From the NCBI GenBank assembly GCA_026125795.1, contig JAHCKM010000004.1, positions 806,001 through 870,000 on the forward strand: a stretch of DNA of 64,000 nt. The letters are read 5' to 3'. A program made the translations under genes and the position numbers. Source of the stretch: Burkholderiaceae bacterium. Its GTDB lineage: Bacteria; Pseudomonadota; Gammaproteobacteria; Burkholderiales; Burkholderiaceae_C. Positions 53,656-61,321 of the stretch are shown here, piece after piece; the first letter of the stretch is position 1, and the number at the start of each line of letters is the position of its first letter. The notes below the pieces were generated by a model. That model did no database searches and had not been told where the DNA came from. It saw only the letters and a list, made by a program, of their open reading frames with translations.

Positions 53656-54159
53656 GTGCGACCGGTCGTCGTGATGGGCGTGTCGGGCAGCGGTAAGAGC
53701 ACCGTCGGTGCGTTGCTGGCGCGCGCGCTCCAGGTGCCGTTCCTCGAAGGGGACTCGTTCCATCCGCCGGCCAACGTGGCGCGCATGGCGGCCGGCATCG
53801 CATTGACCGATGCCGACCGCGAGGGCTGGCTGCACACGCTGGCCGGTCAGCTGAGGCAACACGCCGGCCGTGGCGTGGTGCTGTCGTGTTCGGCGCTCAG
53901 GCGCCACTACCGCGACACGCTGCGCAGCGGCGCGCCCGACATGGCGCTGATCCATCTGTCGGGCTCGCCTGAAGTGCTGGCGCGGCGCATGGCCGGTCGC
54001 AGCGGCCACTACATGCCGCCGTCGCTGCTGACGAGCCAGCTCGCCACGCTGGAGCCGCCGCAGCCCGACGAAGACGCACTCACGCTGGACATCACGCGTT
54101 CGCCGGAGGCGCTGGTCAGCGATGCGCTCGCATGGCTGGGAGCGGCGCGTGCGGCGTAA
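53656..54159 (+). CDS. gntK: Gluconokinase
   Basis: A 167-residue gluconokinase of the GntK/GntV family, phosphorylating gluconate to 6-phosphogluconate. The P-loop GVSGSGKST is at residues 8-16; FLEGDSFHPPANVARMAAGI and VVLSCSALRRHYRDTLR are family signatures, and MAGRSGHYMPPSLLTSQLAT matches the lid region. The start is GTG, 8 bp after the ATPase gene. It feeds the short 6-phosphogluconate dehydrogenase at the other end of the cluster. Confidence 0.94.
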   Translation: MRPVVVMGVSGSGKSTVGALLARALQVPFLEGDSFHPPANVARMAAGIALTDADREGWLHTLAGQLRQHAGRGVVLSCSALRRHYRDTLRSGAPDMALIHLSGSPEVLARRMAGRSGHYMPPSLLTSQLATLEPPQPDEDALTLDITRSPEALVSDALAWLGAARAA

Positions 54160-54175
54160 GCCAGCCCCTTCGCTC

Positions 54176-54192
54176 GCCTCCCCCCGGGAGGC
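54176..54192. terminator. Hairpin between gntK and the GntR gene
   Basis: GCCTCCC, loop CCC, GGGAGGC forms a 7-bp stem 16 bp after the gntK stop, within a repeat-like GC segment. It could end the sugar-acid operon or lower expression of the regulator gene behind it. No T-run is present. Confidence 0.5.
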
Positions 54193-54253
54193 AGCCGTTG
54201 GCTCGGAGCGGCCGCGTGCCAACCCCGTGCGCGCGCCGCAGCGGCCGGCGCTG

Positions 54254-54997
54254 ATGGTGGCGAGCAAGAACGCGCACGGCCACACGGTCGATCGACTCGG
54301 CGGCGCGATCGTCGCCGGGCGCTACGCGGTGGGCGGCACGCTGCCGGCCGAGCCGCTGCTGTGCGACGAGTTCGGCGTCAGCCGCACCGTGGTGCGCGAG
54401 GCGGTCAAGTCGCTGGCCGCCAAGGGCTTGCTGGTCGCCGGCCCCAAGGTCGGCACGCGCGTGCTGCCGTCGGACAACTGGAACTGGTTCGACCCCGACG
54501 TGGTGGCGTGGCAGACGCAGGCCGGACTGACGCGCGAGTTCCTGCGTGACCTGCAGGAGTTGCGCCGCGTGGTCGAGCCGGCGGCCGTGCGCATGGCCGC
54601 CGAGCGCGCCACCGCAGGCGACATCGTCGAGATCGAGGCGGCCTATGCCAGCATGCAGCAGGCCATTGAACGCGGCGGCGACTATGTCGCCAGCGATCTG
54701 CGCTTTCACCAGGGGCTGCTGCGCGCCGGCGGCAACCGCATGATGGTGCAGATGAGCAAGGCCCTCGGCGCCTTGCTGCGCACCAGCTTCGAGGTTTCGA
54801 CCTCGCTGCTCCACGGGCCCGCGTCGTCGCTGCCGTTGCACCGCGCGGTGCTCGACGCGGTGATCGCCCACAAGCCCGGCGCCGCCGAGCGCGCGAGCCT
54901 CAAGCTGATCGACAGCGCGCGCGATGACATCGAGCAGGTGCTGGCGTCCGGGCGCCGCATCAAGGGCCTGCGGACCGCGAAGCCGAAAGGGGCTTGA
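54254..54997 (+). CDS. GntR/FadR-family regulator
   Basis: A 247-residue FadR-subfamily GntR regulator. A winged helix-turn-helix is at about residues 10-75 (TLPAEPLLCDEFGVSRTVVR, then EAVKSLAAKGLLVAGP), and an all-alpha FCD effector domain follows (LRDLQELRRVVEPAAVRMAA, with metal/effector residues in ASDLRFHQGLLRAGGN). I placed the start at ATG 54254, because longer readings pass through the hairpin and encode low-complexity sequence. It probably senses a sugar acid or its product and controls the adjacent gnd-ABC-gntK genes. Confidence 0.85.
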   Translation: MVASKNAHGHTVDRLGGAIVAGRYAVGGTLPAEPLLCDEFGVSRTVVREAVKSLAAKGLLVAGPKVGTRVLPSDNWNWFDPDVVAWQTQAGLTREFLRDLQELRRVVEPAAVRMAAERATAGDIVEIEAAYASMQQAIERGGDYVASDLRFHQGLLRAGGNRMMVQMSKALGALLRTSFEVSTSLLHGPASSLPLHRAVLDAVIAHKPGAAERASLKLIDSARDDIEQVLASGRRIKGLRTAKPKGA

Positions 54998-55058
54998 TCC
55001 GCGGCCCGATCGGGCCTAGGCTCGGACCCTTGCCCGACCACCCAAGCTGGGAGCTGCC

Positions 55059-55271
55059 ATGAAGCTGTTGTTCACCGCGCTCGCGTTCGTCAGTGCCGGC
55101 GCGCTGGCCTGCCCTGCCGATGACGTCAAAGACGCGCAGGCGGCGCCTGACAAGGCCGCCGTCGAGGCCAAGGCCCCGGTGCGCGCGCCCACGGCGACCA
55201 AGCAGGTGGCGTCGAAGAAGACCCAGACCACCAAGATCGCCGCCGAGACGACGCGCAAGTCGTCGCTGTAG
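55059..55271 (+). CDS. Small exported Lys/Ala-rich protein
   Basis: A 70-residue protein with a signal peptide (MKLLFTALAFVSAGALA) and a mature part made mainly of Ala, Lys, Thr and Pro (TATKQVASKKTQTTKIAAET), predicted disordered and strongly basic. A single cysteine directly follows the signal (ALAC) and might be a lipidation site, although the lipobox is imperfect. I do not recognise a family. It faces the convergent YiiX-like gene 12 bp away. Confidence 0.6.
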   Translation: MKLLFTALAFVSAGALACPADDVKDAQAAPDKAAVEAKAPVRAPTATKQVASKKTQTTKIAAETTRKSSL

Positions 55272-55283
55272 CGCTCGGTCCCC

Positions 55284-55874
55284 TCAGAGGATCCGGTGTA
55301 GCGGCACCACATCGGGTGCGCGCCACAGATCGATCGGGCTGACAAAGTTGTCCTGCAGGCGCAGCGTGATGCCCGCCTGCCGGCAACACTCGTGCACCAG
55401 TTCCGAGCAGATGTACTTGCGGTCGCGCGTGCGCCGCCCCACGCGGAACACGATGCGCGCGGCAATGCGCACGATCTCGCCGTTGTCGTAGGGTTTGGTC
55501 AGTTCGTCCAACCCCCAGCTGATCGCACGCTCCAGCGCCTCGCGCGCCGGGGTCGGCTGCAGCCGAGCGACCACGATCTCGCCGCGGTAGGGGCGCCTGC
55601 GGCCATGGTAGTCGCGCAGGTACTTCGACAGCGGCACCAGCCGCACGCCGATGCCGGTCTCGCTTTCCAGCACGAAGACGCGCCGCAGTTGCGCGTCGCG
55701 ATAGACGATGCCGACATGGCTCCACACCGAGCGCGTGAAACGCTGGATCAGCCGCGAGAACACGTACGAGCCGGAGCAGAAGACCAGGTCGCCGGTCTGC
55801 AGGCTGGCGCGCGCGGTGTCGTAGCCGATGCGCGGCAGCGCTCTGATTTCACGCTTGGTGATCGGTGCGGCGAT
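55284..55874 (-). CDS. YiiX/YebB-like NlpC/P60-type cysteine hydrolase
   Basis: About 196 residues. It belongs to the YiiX/YebB permuted-papain group (NlpC/P60-like): the catalytic cysteine segment is KYICSELVHECCRQAG, and an upstream histidine motif is SVWSHVGIVYRD. The start is unclear: in this frame there is no ATG, GTG or TTG upstream of the conserved domain. The best candidate is ATC at 55874, with GGGAGGAC about five bases upstream; a CTG slightly further up is possible. It is 14 bp after tctA and is probably the last gene of the tctCBA operon. The role could be peptidoglycan or lipid-amide hydrolysis. Confidence 0.75.
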   Translation of the reverse strand: MAAPITKREIRALPRIGYDTARASLQTGDLVFCSGSYVFSRLIQRFTRSVWSHVGIVYRDAQLRRVFVLESETGIGVRLVPLSKYLRDYHGRRRPYRGEIVVARLQPTPAREALERAISWGLDELTKPYDNGEIVRIAARIVFRVGRRTRDRKYICSELVHECCRQAGITLRLQDNFVSPIDLWRAPDVVPLHRIL

Positions 55875-55888
55875 GGCGTCCTCCCGGT

Positions 55889-57394
55889 TCAGCCCGTCCG
55901 GATCGGCCGACGCGAGCGGCGCCACAGCGCTGCGAGCACGGGCCAGGCCAGGATCACGAACGTGGCCGCGGCCAGAAAGCCGGCGATCGGCCGCGTAAAG
56001 AAGGCCGATGCGTCGCCGTCGGCCTTGATCATCGAGGTGACGAAGTTCTCCTCCAGCATGCCGCCGAGCACCACGCCGAGGATGGCCGGTGCGGTGGGAA
56101 AGCCGTTTTCCTCCAGCACGAAGGCGAACAGCCCGAACACCAGGATCAGCAGCACGCCGAACACGGTGTTGTTGATGGCGAAGGCGCCGACCGCGCAGAA
56201 CAGCAGGATCACCGGCATCAGCAGGTTCCGCGGCGCGCGCAGCACCGTCTTGGCCACCTTGATCGCCAGATAGCCGAGCGGCAACATGATCAGGTTGGCG
56301 AGGATGAAGACGAGAAAGATGGCGTAGACGTTCTCCGGGTTGTTGATGAACAGCGTCGGCCCGGGGTTCATGTTCTTCAGGTACAACACGCCGATCGCGA
56401 TTGCGGTGATCGAATCCCCGGGGATGCCGAACACCAGCGCAGGTACCCAGGCGCCGGCCAGCGCCGAGTTGTTGGCCGCACCCGATTCGACGATGCCTTC
56501 GACGTGGCCGGTGCCGAACTTCTCGGGTTCCTTGGAAAAGCGCTTGCTCGATGCATAGCTGATCCAGGATGCAATGTCGGCGCCGGCGCCGGGCTGTATC
56601 CCGATCGCGGTGCCGATCGCCGAGCCGCGCACCAGCTGCCACTTGTACGCGCGCGTCAGCCGCCACATGCCGCGGAACACGTTGCCGATCTTGTCGGCGG
56701 CGACGATCGGCGAAGGATGCAGCGATGTCACGTAGCGCAGGATCTCCGACACCGCGAACATGCCCACCATCACCGGGATCAGCGACACGCCGCCGGTCAG
56801 CTCGGCGTTGCCGAACGTGAAGCGCGGATGCGCGCCCGGGTTGTCCAACCCCACTGAAGCGACCAGCAGCCCCAGCATCAAGGACGTCACCGCCTTCAGC
56901 TTGCTCGAGGCACCGATGAAGACGGCTCCCGACAGGCCGAGCACGACGAGCCAGAAGTACTCGAACGACGAGAACTTGAGCGCCACGTCGGCGAGCAGCG
57001 GCGCGAACGCGATCAGCACCGCGGTGCCGAACAGCCCGCCGATCACCGAGAACACGAGGCCCGCGCCGAGCGCGAGCTCGGCCTGGCCCTTCTTCGTCAT
57101 CGCGTAGGCCTCGTCGGTGTAGGCGGCCGAGGCCGGCGTGCCGGGAATGCGCAGCAGCGCGCCGGGAATGTCGCCGGCAAAGATGGCCATCGCCGTGCAG
57201 CTGACGATCGCCGCCACCGCCGGCACCGGCGGGATGAAGAAGGTCACCGGCACCAGCAGCGCGGTGGCCATCGTCGCGGTCAAGCCGGGGATCGCGCCGA
57301 CGAAGAGCCCGAACAACGCGGAGGCCAGGATCACCCACAGCACGTAGGGCTCGAACACCAACCCGAAGGCTTGTGAAAGCACGGCCGAGGTCAT
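55889..57394 (-). CDS. tctA: Tricarboxylate transporter large subunit TctA
   Basis: A 501-residue, about twelve-helix membrane protein of the TctA family. Signature regions are ALFGLFVGAIPGLTATMATA and the repeated IGIQPGAGADIASWISYASS, with the glycine-rich substrate loops, and GIPGDSITAIAIGVLYLKNM. It forms the channel of a tripartite carboxylate importer driven by an ion gradient. It lies 25 bp after tctB and precedes the YiiX-like gene. Carboxylate substrate is inferred from family; the exact compound cannot be read. Confidence 0.94.
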   Translation of the reverse strand: MTSAVLSQAFGLVFEPYVLWVILASALFGLFVGAIPGLTATMATALLVPVTFFIPPVPAVAAIVSCTAMAIFAGDIPGALLRIPGTPASAAYTDEAYAMTKKGQAELALGAGLVFSVIGGLFGTAVLIAFAPLLADVALKFSSFEYFWLVVLGLSGAVFIGASSKLKAVTSLMLGLLVASVGLDNPGAHPRFTFGNAELTGGVSLIPVMVGMFAVSEILRYVTSLHPSPIVAADKIGNVFRGMWRLTRAYKWQLVRGSAIGTAIGIQPGAGADIASWISYASSKRFSKEPEKFGTGHVEGIVESGAANNSALAGAWVPALVFGIPGDSITAIAIGVLYLKNMNPGPTLFINNPENVYAIFLVFILANLIMLPLGYLAIKVAKTVLRAPRNLLMPVILLFCAVGAFAINNTVFGVLLILVFGLFAFVLEENGFPTAPAILGVVLGGMLEENFVTSMIKADGDASAFFTRPIAGFLAAATFVILAWPVLAALWRRSRRPIRTG

Positions 57395-57419
57395 CGCGCC
57401 TGCACGATCAGCCTGGCAT

Positions 57420-57890
57420 TCAGTACAGCACCGGCAGCACGCCCCACGGCAGCGGCACGCGCAGGCCTTTGTAGAACGCCACGTGGATCAGCACGGTGGC
57501 CACCACCGCCACGCCGAGCGCGGAGACCCAGCGCACGCGCAGAGCCCGCATCAACGCCGTCAGCATGACGATGCCGGTGGCGATGAACCCCAGCCGCTCG
57601 CTCGCCACCACGTACAGCAGCAGCCCCAGCATCGTGACGGCAAAGGCGATCAGCTGCGGCGGCCGGCCGGTCCATTCGCCGCGCTGGAACCACGGCGCGC
57701 GGCCGCGTTGGCGCACGCCCTGCACGATCAGCAAGAGGCCGCACAGCGCGAGCACGCTGGCGGCGATGCCGGGAAAGGCAGCCGGGCCGATGTTCTGGCC
57801 CGGGATCTTCGGGTAGCCCTGGATCGTCCAGAGCACCAGCAGCGACAACGCGAGGAACAGCGCGCCGAAGACGGCGTCGTTGAGCTTCAA
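57420..57890 (-). CDS. tctB: Tricarboxylate transporter small subunit TctB
   Basis: A 156-residue four-helix membrane protein of the TctB family (LALSLLVLWTIQGYPKIPGQ, QLIAFAVTMLGLLLYVVASE, LGVAVVATVLIHVAFYKGL, VPLPWGVLPVLY). The start appears to be TTG at 57890; no in-frame ATG or GTG is nearby, and a dispersed repeat lies immediately upstream. It accompanies tctA and tctC in the usual three-gene order. Confidence 0.9.
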   Translation of the reverse strand: MKLNDAVFGALFLALSLLVLWTIQGYPKIPGQNIGPAAFPGIAASVLALCGLLLIVQGVRQRGRAPWFQRGEWTGRPPQLIAFAVTMLGLLLYVVASERLGFIATGIVMLTALMRALRVRWVSALGVAVVATVLIHVAFYKGLRVPLPWGVLPVLY

Positions 57891-57893
57891 GTG

Positions 57894-57965
57894 TGAGCGC
57901 GCATGGCCGCTCCAAAGCGCTCACGAACCGGAGCGCGCAGCGCGGAGGTTGTCATATGAGCGCGC
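57894..57965. repeat. 65-bp dispersed repeat, copy 1
   Basis: This spacer between tctC and tctB carries a unit beginning TGAGCGCGC, followed by GGCCGCTCC, AAGCGCTCA, then CCGGAGCGCGCAGCGCG and AGG, and closing with another TGAGCGCGC. Two related copies are in tandem at 60482-60612. Within the unit GCTCC pairs with GGAGC and GCGC with GCGC around a GCA loop. Confidence 0.7.
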
Positions 57966-58930
57966 TACTTGGCGATGCCCACGGCCTTCATCGTCGCGCC
58001 CAGGTCGGCATCCGACTTGGCCATGAACGACGCGAACTCCGCCGGCGGTGCCCACAACACGCCGAAGCCGCGGTTGGTCATGAAGTCCTTGAACTCCTTG
58101 GACTCGTGCGCCTTCTTCAGCGACGCCAGCAGCTTGTTCTGCACGTCGGCCGGGATGCCCTTGGGCGCCGCGATGCCGCGCCACGCCGCCATGGTCCAGC
58201 TGCTGCCGATCTCGGCCTTCAGCGTCGGCACCTTCGGAAACAGCGACGCCGGGCTCGGATCCATCACCGCCAGGCTCTTGACCTTGCCGGCCTCGATCAG
58301 CGCGCGCGCCTCGGGCAACGAGCACGGCACCACCTCCACGCCGCCGGCCACCAGATCATTCAGGCCCGGCGCGGCGCCATTGGAGGGCACCCAGGGCAGC
58401 GCCGCGGGATCGATCTTCTGGTCGCGCAACAGGCCGGCGATCGCCAGGTGCCAGATGCCGCCCTGGCCGGTGCCCGAGGCCTTGAACTTGCCGGGGTTGG
58501 CCTTGATCGCGGCCAGCAGATCGCCGAGGTTCTTGTACGGCGCGTCGGCGCGGACCTGCACGCCGGCCGGATCGGCGTTGACCAGCGCGATCGGCGTGTA
58601 CGACGTGCCCTTCAGGTCGGTGAGACCCTGGTGGTGCATCATGCCGATCTCGACCGTGATCATGCCGATGGTGTAGCCGTCGGCCGGCGCGGCCGAGATC
58701 GCCTGGTGCCCCACGACGCCGGAGCCGCCGGTGCGGTTGACCACGTTGACCGGCTGCCCGAGATCCTTCTCCATCAGCGTGGCCAGCATGCGCGCCACCG
58801 CGTCGGTGCCGCCGCCGGCGCCCCACGGCACGATCAGGGTGATGGGCCGCTCGGGATAAGCGGCGAATGCGGCGCTTGCCAGCAGCGACGCGAGCAATGA
58901 AACAACGGCCTTGAACCAGCGCGTGCGCAT
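57965..58930 (-). CDS. tctC: Tricarboxylate-type binding protein TctC
   Basis: A 321-residue periplasmic binding protein of the Bug/TctC family. The signal peptide ends near SAAFAAYPERP. Family features are PITLIVPWGAGGGTDAVARM, VVNRTGGSGVVGHQAIS, DGYTIGMITVEIGMM, and the domain-2 segment VSNG-type substrate loop (PWVPSNGAAPGLNDLVAGGV). An AAGGAGAC site precedes ATG 58930. It delivers substrate to TctAB and is divergent from the MmgE/PrpD gene 180 bp away. Confidence 0.93.
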   Translation of the reverse strand: MRTRWFKAVVSLLASLLASAAFAAYPERPITLIVPWGAGGGTDAVARMLATLMEKDLGQPVNVVNRTGGSGVVGHQAISAAPADGYTIGMITVEIGMMHHQGLTDLKGTSYTPIALVNADPAGVQVRADAPYKNLGDLLAAIKANPGKFKASGTGQGGIWHLAIAGLLRDQKIDPAALPWVPSNGAAPGLNDLVAGGVEVVPCSLPEARALIEAGKVKSLAVMDPSPASLFPKVPTLKAEIGSSWTMAAWRGIAAPKGIPADVQNKLLASLKKAHESKEFKDFMTNRGFGVLWAPPAEFASFMAKSDADLGATMKAVGIAK

Positions 58931-59110
58931 GGGCTTGTCTCCTTGTCTTCGATGGCGGCAATGATGCAACGCGCATCGCACGCGCAGATGCGTCATGCGG
59001 GAAAGTCCCTGCCGCTCTCGCGCGCCGGCCACCCGAGGTTGTCTGACAACTCGGAGACCGCAGGGTCGCGGCGCTTGGCATGGGTGGGCGCTGCGTACAC
59101 TGCGAAGCCG

Positions 59111-60484
59111 ATGAAGATCGAAGCGCAACTCGCCGAGTTCGTCTGCACGCTGCAGCCGGAGCACGTGCCTGCCGCGGCGCAGCGTGTGCTGCGCCAGATG
59201 TTGATGGCGGTGTGCGGCACCGCGCTGGCCGGCGCCGCCGAAGACGGCATCGCCGCGCTGCGCGCGCTGCTGCTCGAGCGCGGCGGCGCACCCGAAGCGA
59301 CCACCTTCGTGTTCGGCGACCGCTTGCCGGCCAGCGCGGCGGCGCGCTTCAACGGCACCTTGTGCCGCGCGCTCGACTACTGCGACGCGATGGCGCCGGG
59401 CCCGCACATCGGGTCGTCGTTGCTGCCCGCGGCGCTGGCGGCGGCCGAGCGGGCCGGCGGCTGCAGCGGCGCGGAGTTCCTCGCCGCATTGGCGGCCGGT
59501 GCCGAGCTGGCCGCGCGCCTGAATCTGAGCGAGTCGCAGTACGACGGCTTCGACCCCACCGGCGTGCTGGTGGTGTTTGCCGCCAGCGCGGCCGCATCGC
59601 GGGTGCTGAAGCTGACGCCGGCGCAGACGCTGCATGCGCTGGCGCTCGCCTTCAACCGCTGCGGCGGCAGCTTCCAGAGCAACGTTGACGGCACGCTGGC
59701 GGTGCGCATGGTGCAGGGCTGGGTCGCCGAGACCGGCGTCGATTGCGCGCAACTGGCGCAGCGCGGCGTCACCGGGCCGCCCAATTTCATCGATGGACAC
59801 TATGGCTACGCGCATCTGTACGGGCGCGGTCGTTTTCAAGGTGCCGGTGCCATGCAGGAGCTGGGCAGCGTCTGGCAGTTGCAGCGTGTGGTGTTCAAGA
59901 AGTACCCGAGCTGCGGGGTCACGCAGGGCGTGACCGAGCTGGCGCTCGCGCTGGTGAACGAAGAGGGCCTGCAGGCCGAGCAGGTGGCGCAGGTCGAGGT
60001 GCGGCTGCCGCCGTATGCACACAAACTGGTCGGCCATGCGTTTCGCATCGGCAGCAATCCGCGCGTGGATGCGCAGTTCAGCGCCGGCTACTGCGTGGCC
60101 AATGCGATCGCGCGCGGGGCCTCGAGGCTGGCGCACTTTGCGCCGGTTGCGGTGGCCGATGCCGCTGTCGCGCGCCTGATCGATCGCATCGCGGTGGTGG
60201 CCGATCCGGCGCTCGACGCGCGCGGCCACACCGCGGTGGACCTGAAGGTCACCACCACCGGCGGGCGCGTGCTGCAGCGTGCACTCGACATCGCGCCCGG
60301 CTTTCCGGGCGCCGGGCTGAGCGACGCGCAGCACCGCGCGCGCTTTGACGATTGCCTGGCCTATGCGCCGCATGCGTTGCCCCAAGGACAGGCGGCGGCG
60401 TTGCTCGCCGCCATCGAAGGTGTCGCCGCGCTCGACGATGCACAGGAGTTGGCCCGCCTGATGGTGGCGCCGCGCGCGGCGTGA
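59111..60484 (+). CDS. MmgE/PrpD-family protein
   Basis: A 457-residue MmgE/PrpD superfamily protein. Conserved segments are FVFGDRLPASAAARFNGTLC, RALDYCDAMAPGPHIGSSLL, GAGELAARL-type helices, and the active-site region KKYPSCGVTQGVTELALAL. Members include 2-methylcitrate dehydratase, cis-aconitate decarboxylase and iminodisuccinate epimerase. The substrate cannot be assigned from sequence; divergence from tctCBA suggests that it acts on an imported di- or tricarboxylate. Its TGA stop is fused to the start of the downstream repeat. Confidence 0.9.
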   Translation: MKIEAQLAEFVCTLQPEHVPAAAQRVLRQMLMAVCGTALAGAAEDGIAALRALLLERGGAPEATTFVFGDRLPASAAARFNGTLCRALDYCDAMAPGPHIGSSLLPAALAAAERAGGCSGAEFLAALAAGAELAARLNLSESQYDGFDPTGVLVVFAASAAASRVLKLTPAQTLHALALAFNRCGGSFQSNVDGTLAVRMVQGWVAETGVDCAQLAQRGVTGPPNFIDGHYGYAHLYGRGRFQGAGAMQELGSVWQLQRVVFKKYPSCGVTQGVTELALALVNEEGLQAEQVAQVEVRLPPYAHKLVGHAFRIGSNPRVDAQFSAGYCVANAIARGASRLAHFAPVAVADAAVARLIDRIAVVADPALDARGHTAVDLKVTTTGGRVLQRALDIAPGFPGAGLSDAQHRARFDDCLAYAPHALPQGQAAALLAAIEGVAALDDAQELARLMVAPRAA

Positions 60485-60612
60485 GCGCGCCGGGCCGCTC
60501 CCAAGCGCTCATCCCGGAGCGCGCAGCGCGCAGGGTCGTCCAGTGAGCCGCCCGGCCGCTCCGAAGGCGAATTCCGCAGCGCGCAGGCGCGGAGGATGCC
60601 CGATAAGCGCGC
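60482..60612. repeat. 65-bp dispersed repeat, copies 2 and 3 in tandem
   Basis: Two tandem units: 60482-60548 closely matches copy 1 (TGAGCGCGC, GGCCGCTCCCAAGCGCTCA, CCGGAGCGCGCAGCGCG), and 60544-60612 is a diverged unit (GGCCGCTCCGAAGGCGA, CCGCAGCGCGCAGGCGC, GGAGG). It fills the whole gap between the convergent MmgE/PrpD and TetR genes and may act as a transcription block between them. Confidence 0.7.
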
Positions 60613-60622
60613 CGCGCGCGAT

Positions 60623-61255
60623 TCAGGGCTCGGCGATCGCGCGCAGGCTCATGCGCTTGTAGGCCTCGACCAGCAGCGCGCCTTGCGCGCGCTTGTGCGC
60701 CAGCGCCAGTCGCATCGTTTCTTCGCCGAGCTGCCAGATCAGGAACGCCAGTGTGCGGATCCGCTTGGCGTCTGCCTTCGGATGCACGCGCTGGATCGCG
60801 GCGGCGAGCACCGCGCCGTTGGCCTCGCTCTCGGCCAGCTCGATCGCCATCAGGTCCTTGTCGGCGCGCATGCCGGCGATGATGTCGCGCCGCACCGGCT
60901 TGTCGAGGAACATCGCGTAGTACTGGTCCACCAGCGAGGAGAAGGCCTGCGCCAGGCCGGCCTTGTCGTTCGCAACGGCCAGGGCGTCTTCGATGCAGCG
61001 TCGGCTTTCGGCGGTGTACTGCTCGGCCAGCGTGCGCAGGATCGCGCGCTTGTCGGGAAAGTATTGGTACAGCGAGCCGATCGAGATGCCGGCCTGCGCG
61101 GCGATCTCGCTCATCCGCAGCGCGTCGCTGCCGTTGTCTGCGATCAACCGCTTGGCCACCGACAGGATGCGCTCCAGCCGTTCGTGGCTGCGTTGCTGGG
61201 CCGGCTGGCGGCGCGCCGCCGGCATCGCCGCGGACGTGGACTTTCGGCTTGACAT
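60623..61255 (-). CDS. TetR-family regulator
   Basis: A 210-residue TetR/AcrR-type repressor. The helix-turn-helix is in ILSVAKRLIADNGSDALRMS, then EIAAQAGISIGSLYQYFPDK, and a helical ligand domain follows. ATG 61255 is preferred; a start at 61300 would pass through the operator. It is divergent from an NmrA-like gene with a clear palindrome between them, so it most likely represses that gene and perhaps itself. The inducer is unknown. Confidence 0.92.
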   Translation of the reverse strand: MSSRKSTSAAMPAARRQPAQQRSHERLERILSVAKRLIADNGSDALRMSEIAAQAGISIGSLYQYFPDKRAILRTLAEQYTAESRRCIEDALAVANDKAGLAQAFSSLVDQYYAMFLDKPVRRDIIAGMRADKDLMAIELAESEANGAVLAAAIQRVHPKADAKRIRTLAFLIWQLGEETMRLALAHKRAQGALLVEAYKRMSLRAIAEP

Positions 61256-61303
61256 CTGAATGTGAGTATCTATCATGTTTTGAACGTGAGCAATGCTCAC
61301 GTT
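61249..61303. promoter_or_regulatory. NmrA-gene promoter with TetR operator
   Basis: Plus-strand promoter boxes TTGACA (61249-61254) and TATCAT (61271-61276) are 16 bases apart and predict a start near 61283. An inverted repeat AACGTGAGC (61283-61291) and GCTCACGTT (61295-61303), with the spacer AAT, begins exactly there. A TetR dimer on this site would block initiation. An extra half-site GTGAG lies at 61262-61266. The -35 box overlaps the tetR start codon. Confidence 0.8.
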
Positions 61304-61321
61304 TCCTCACAGGAGATCTCC

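Noticed and set aside
54122-54253. N-terminal extension of the GntR regulator
   Set aside because: The extension is encoded by a GC hairpin and the end of gntK; the conserved HTH starts after ATG 54254.
57965-60385. Minus-strand frame of about 800 codons reaching upstream of tctC
   Set aside because: Only the part from 58930 downstream matches TctC and begins with a signal peptide; the rest is antisense to the MmgE/PrpD gene.
60482-60612. CRISPR-like direct repeats
   Set aside because: Only two diverged tandem units with no regular spacers and no cas genes; better explained as a dispersed palindromic repeat.
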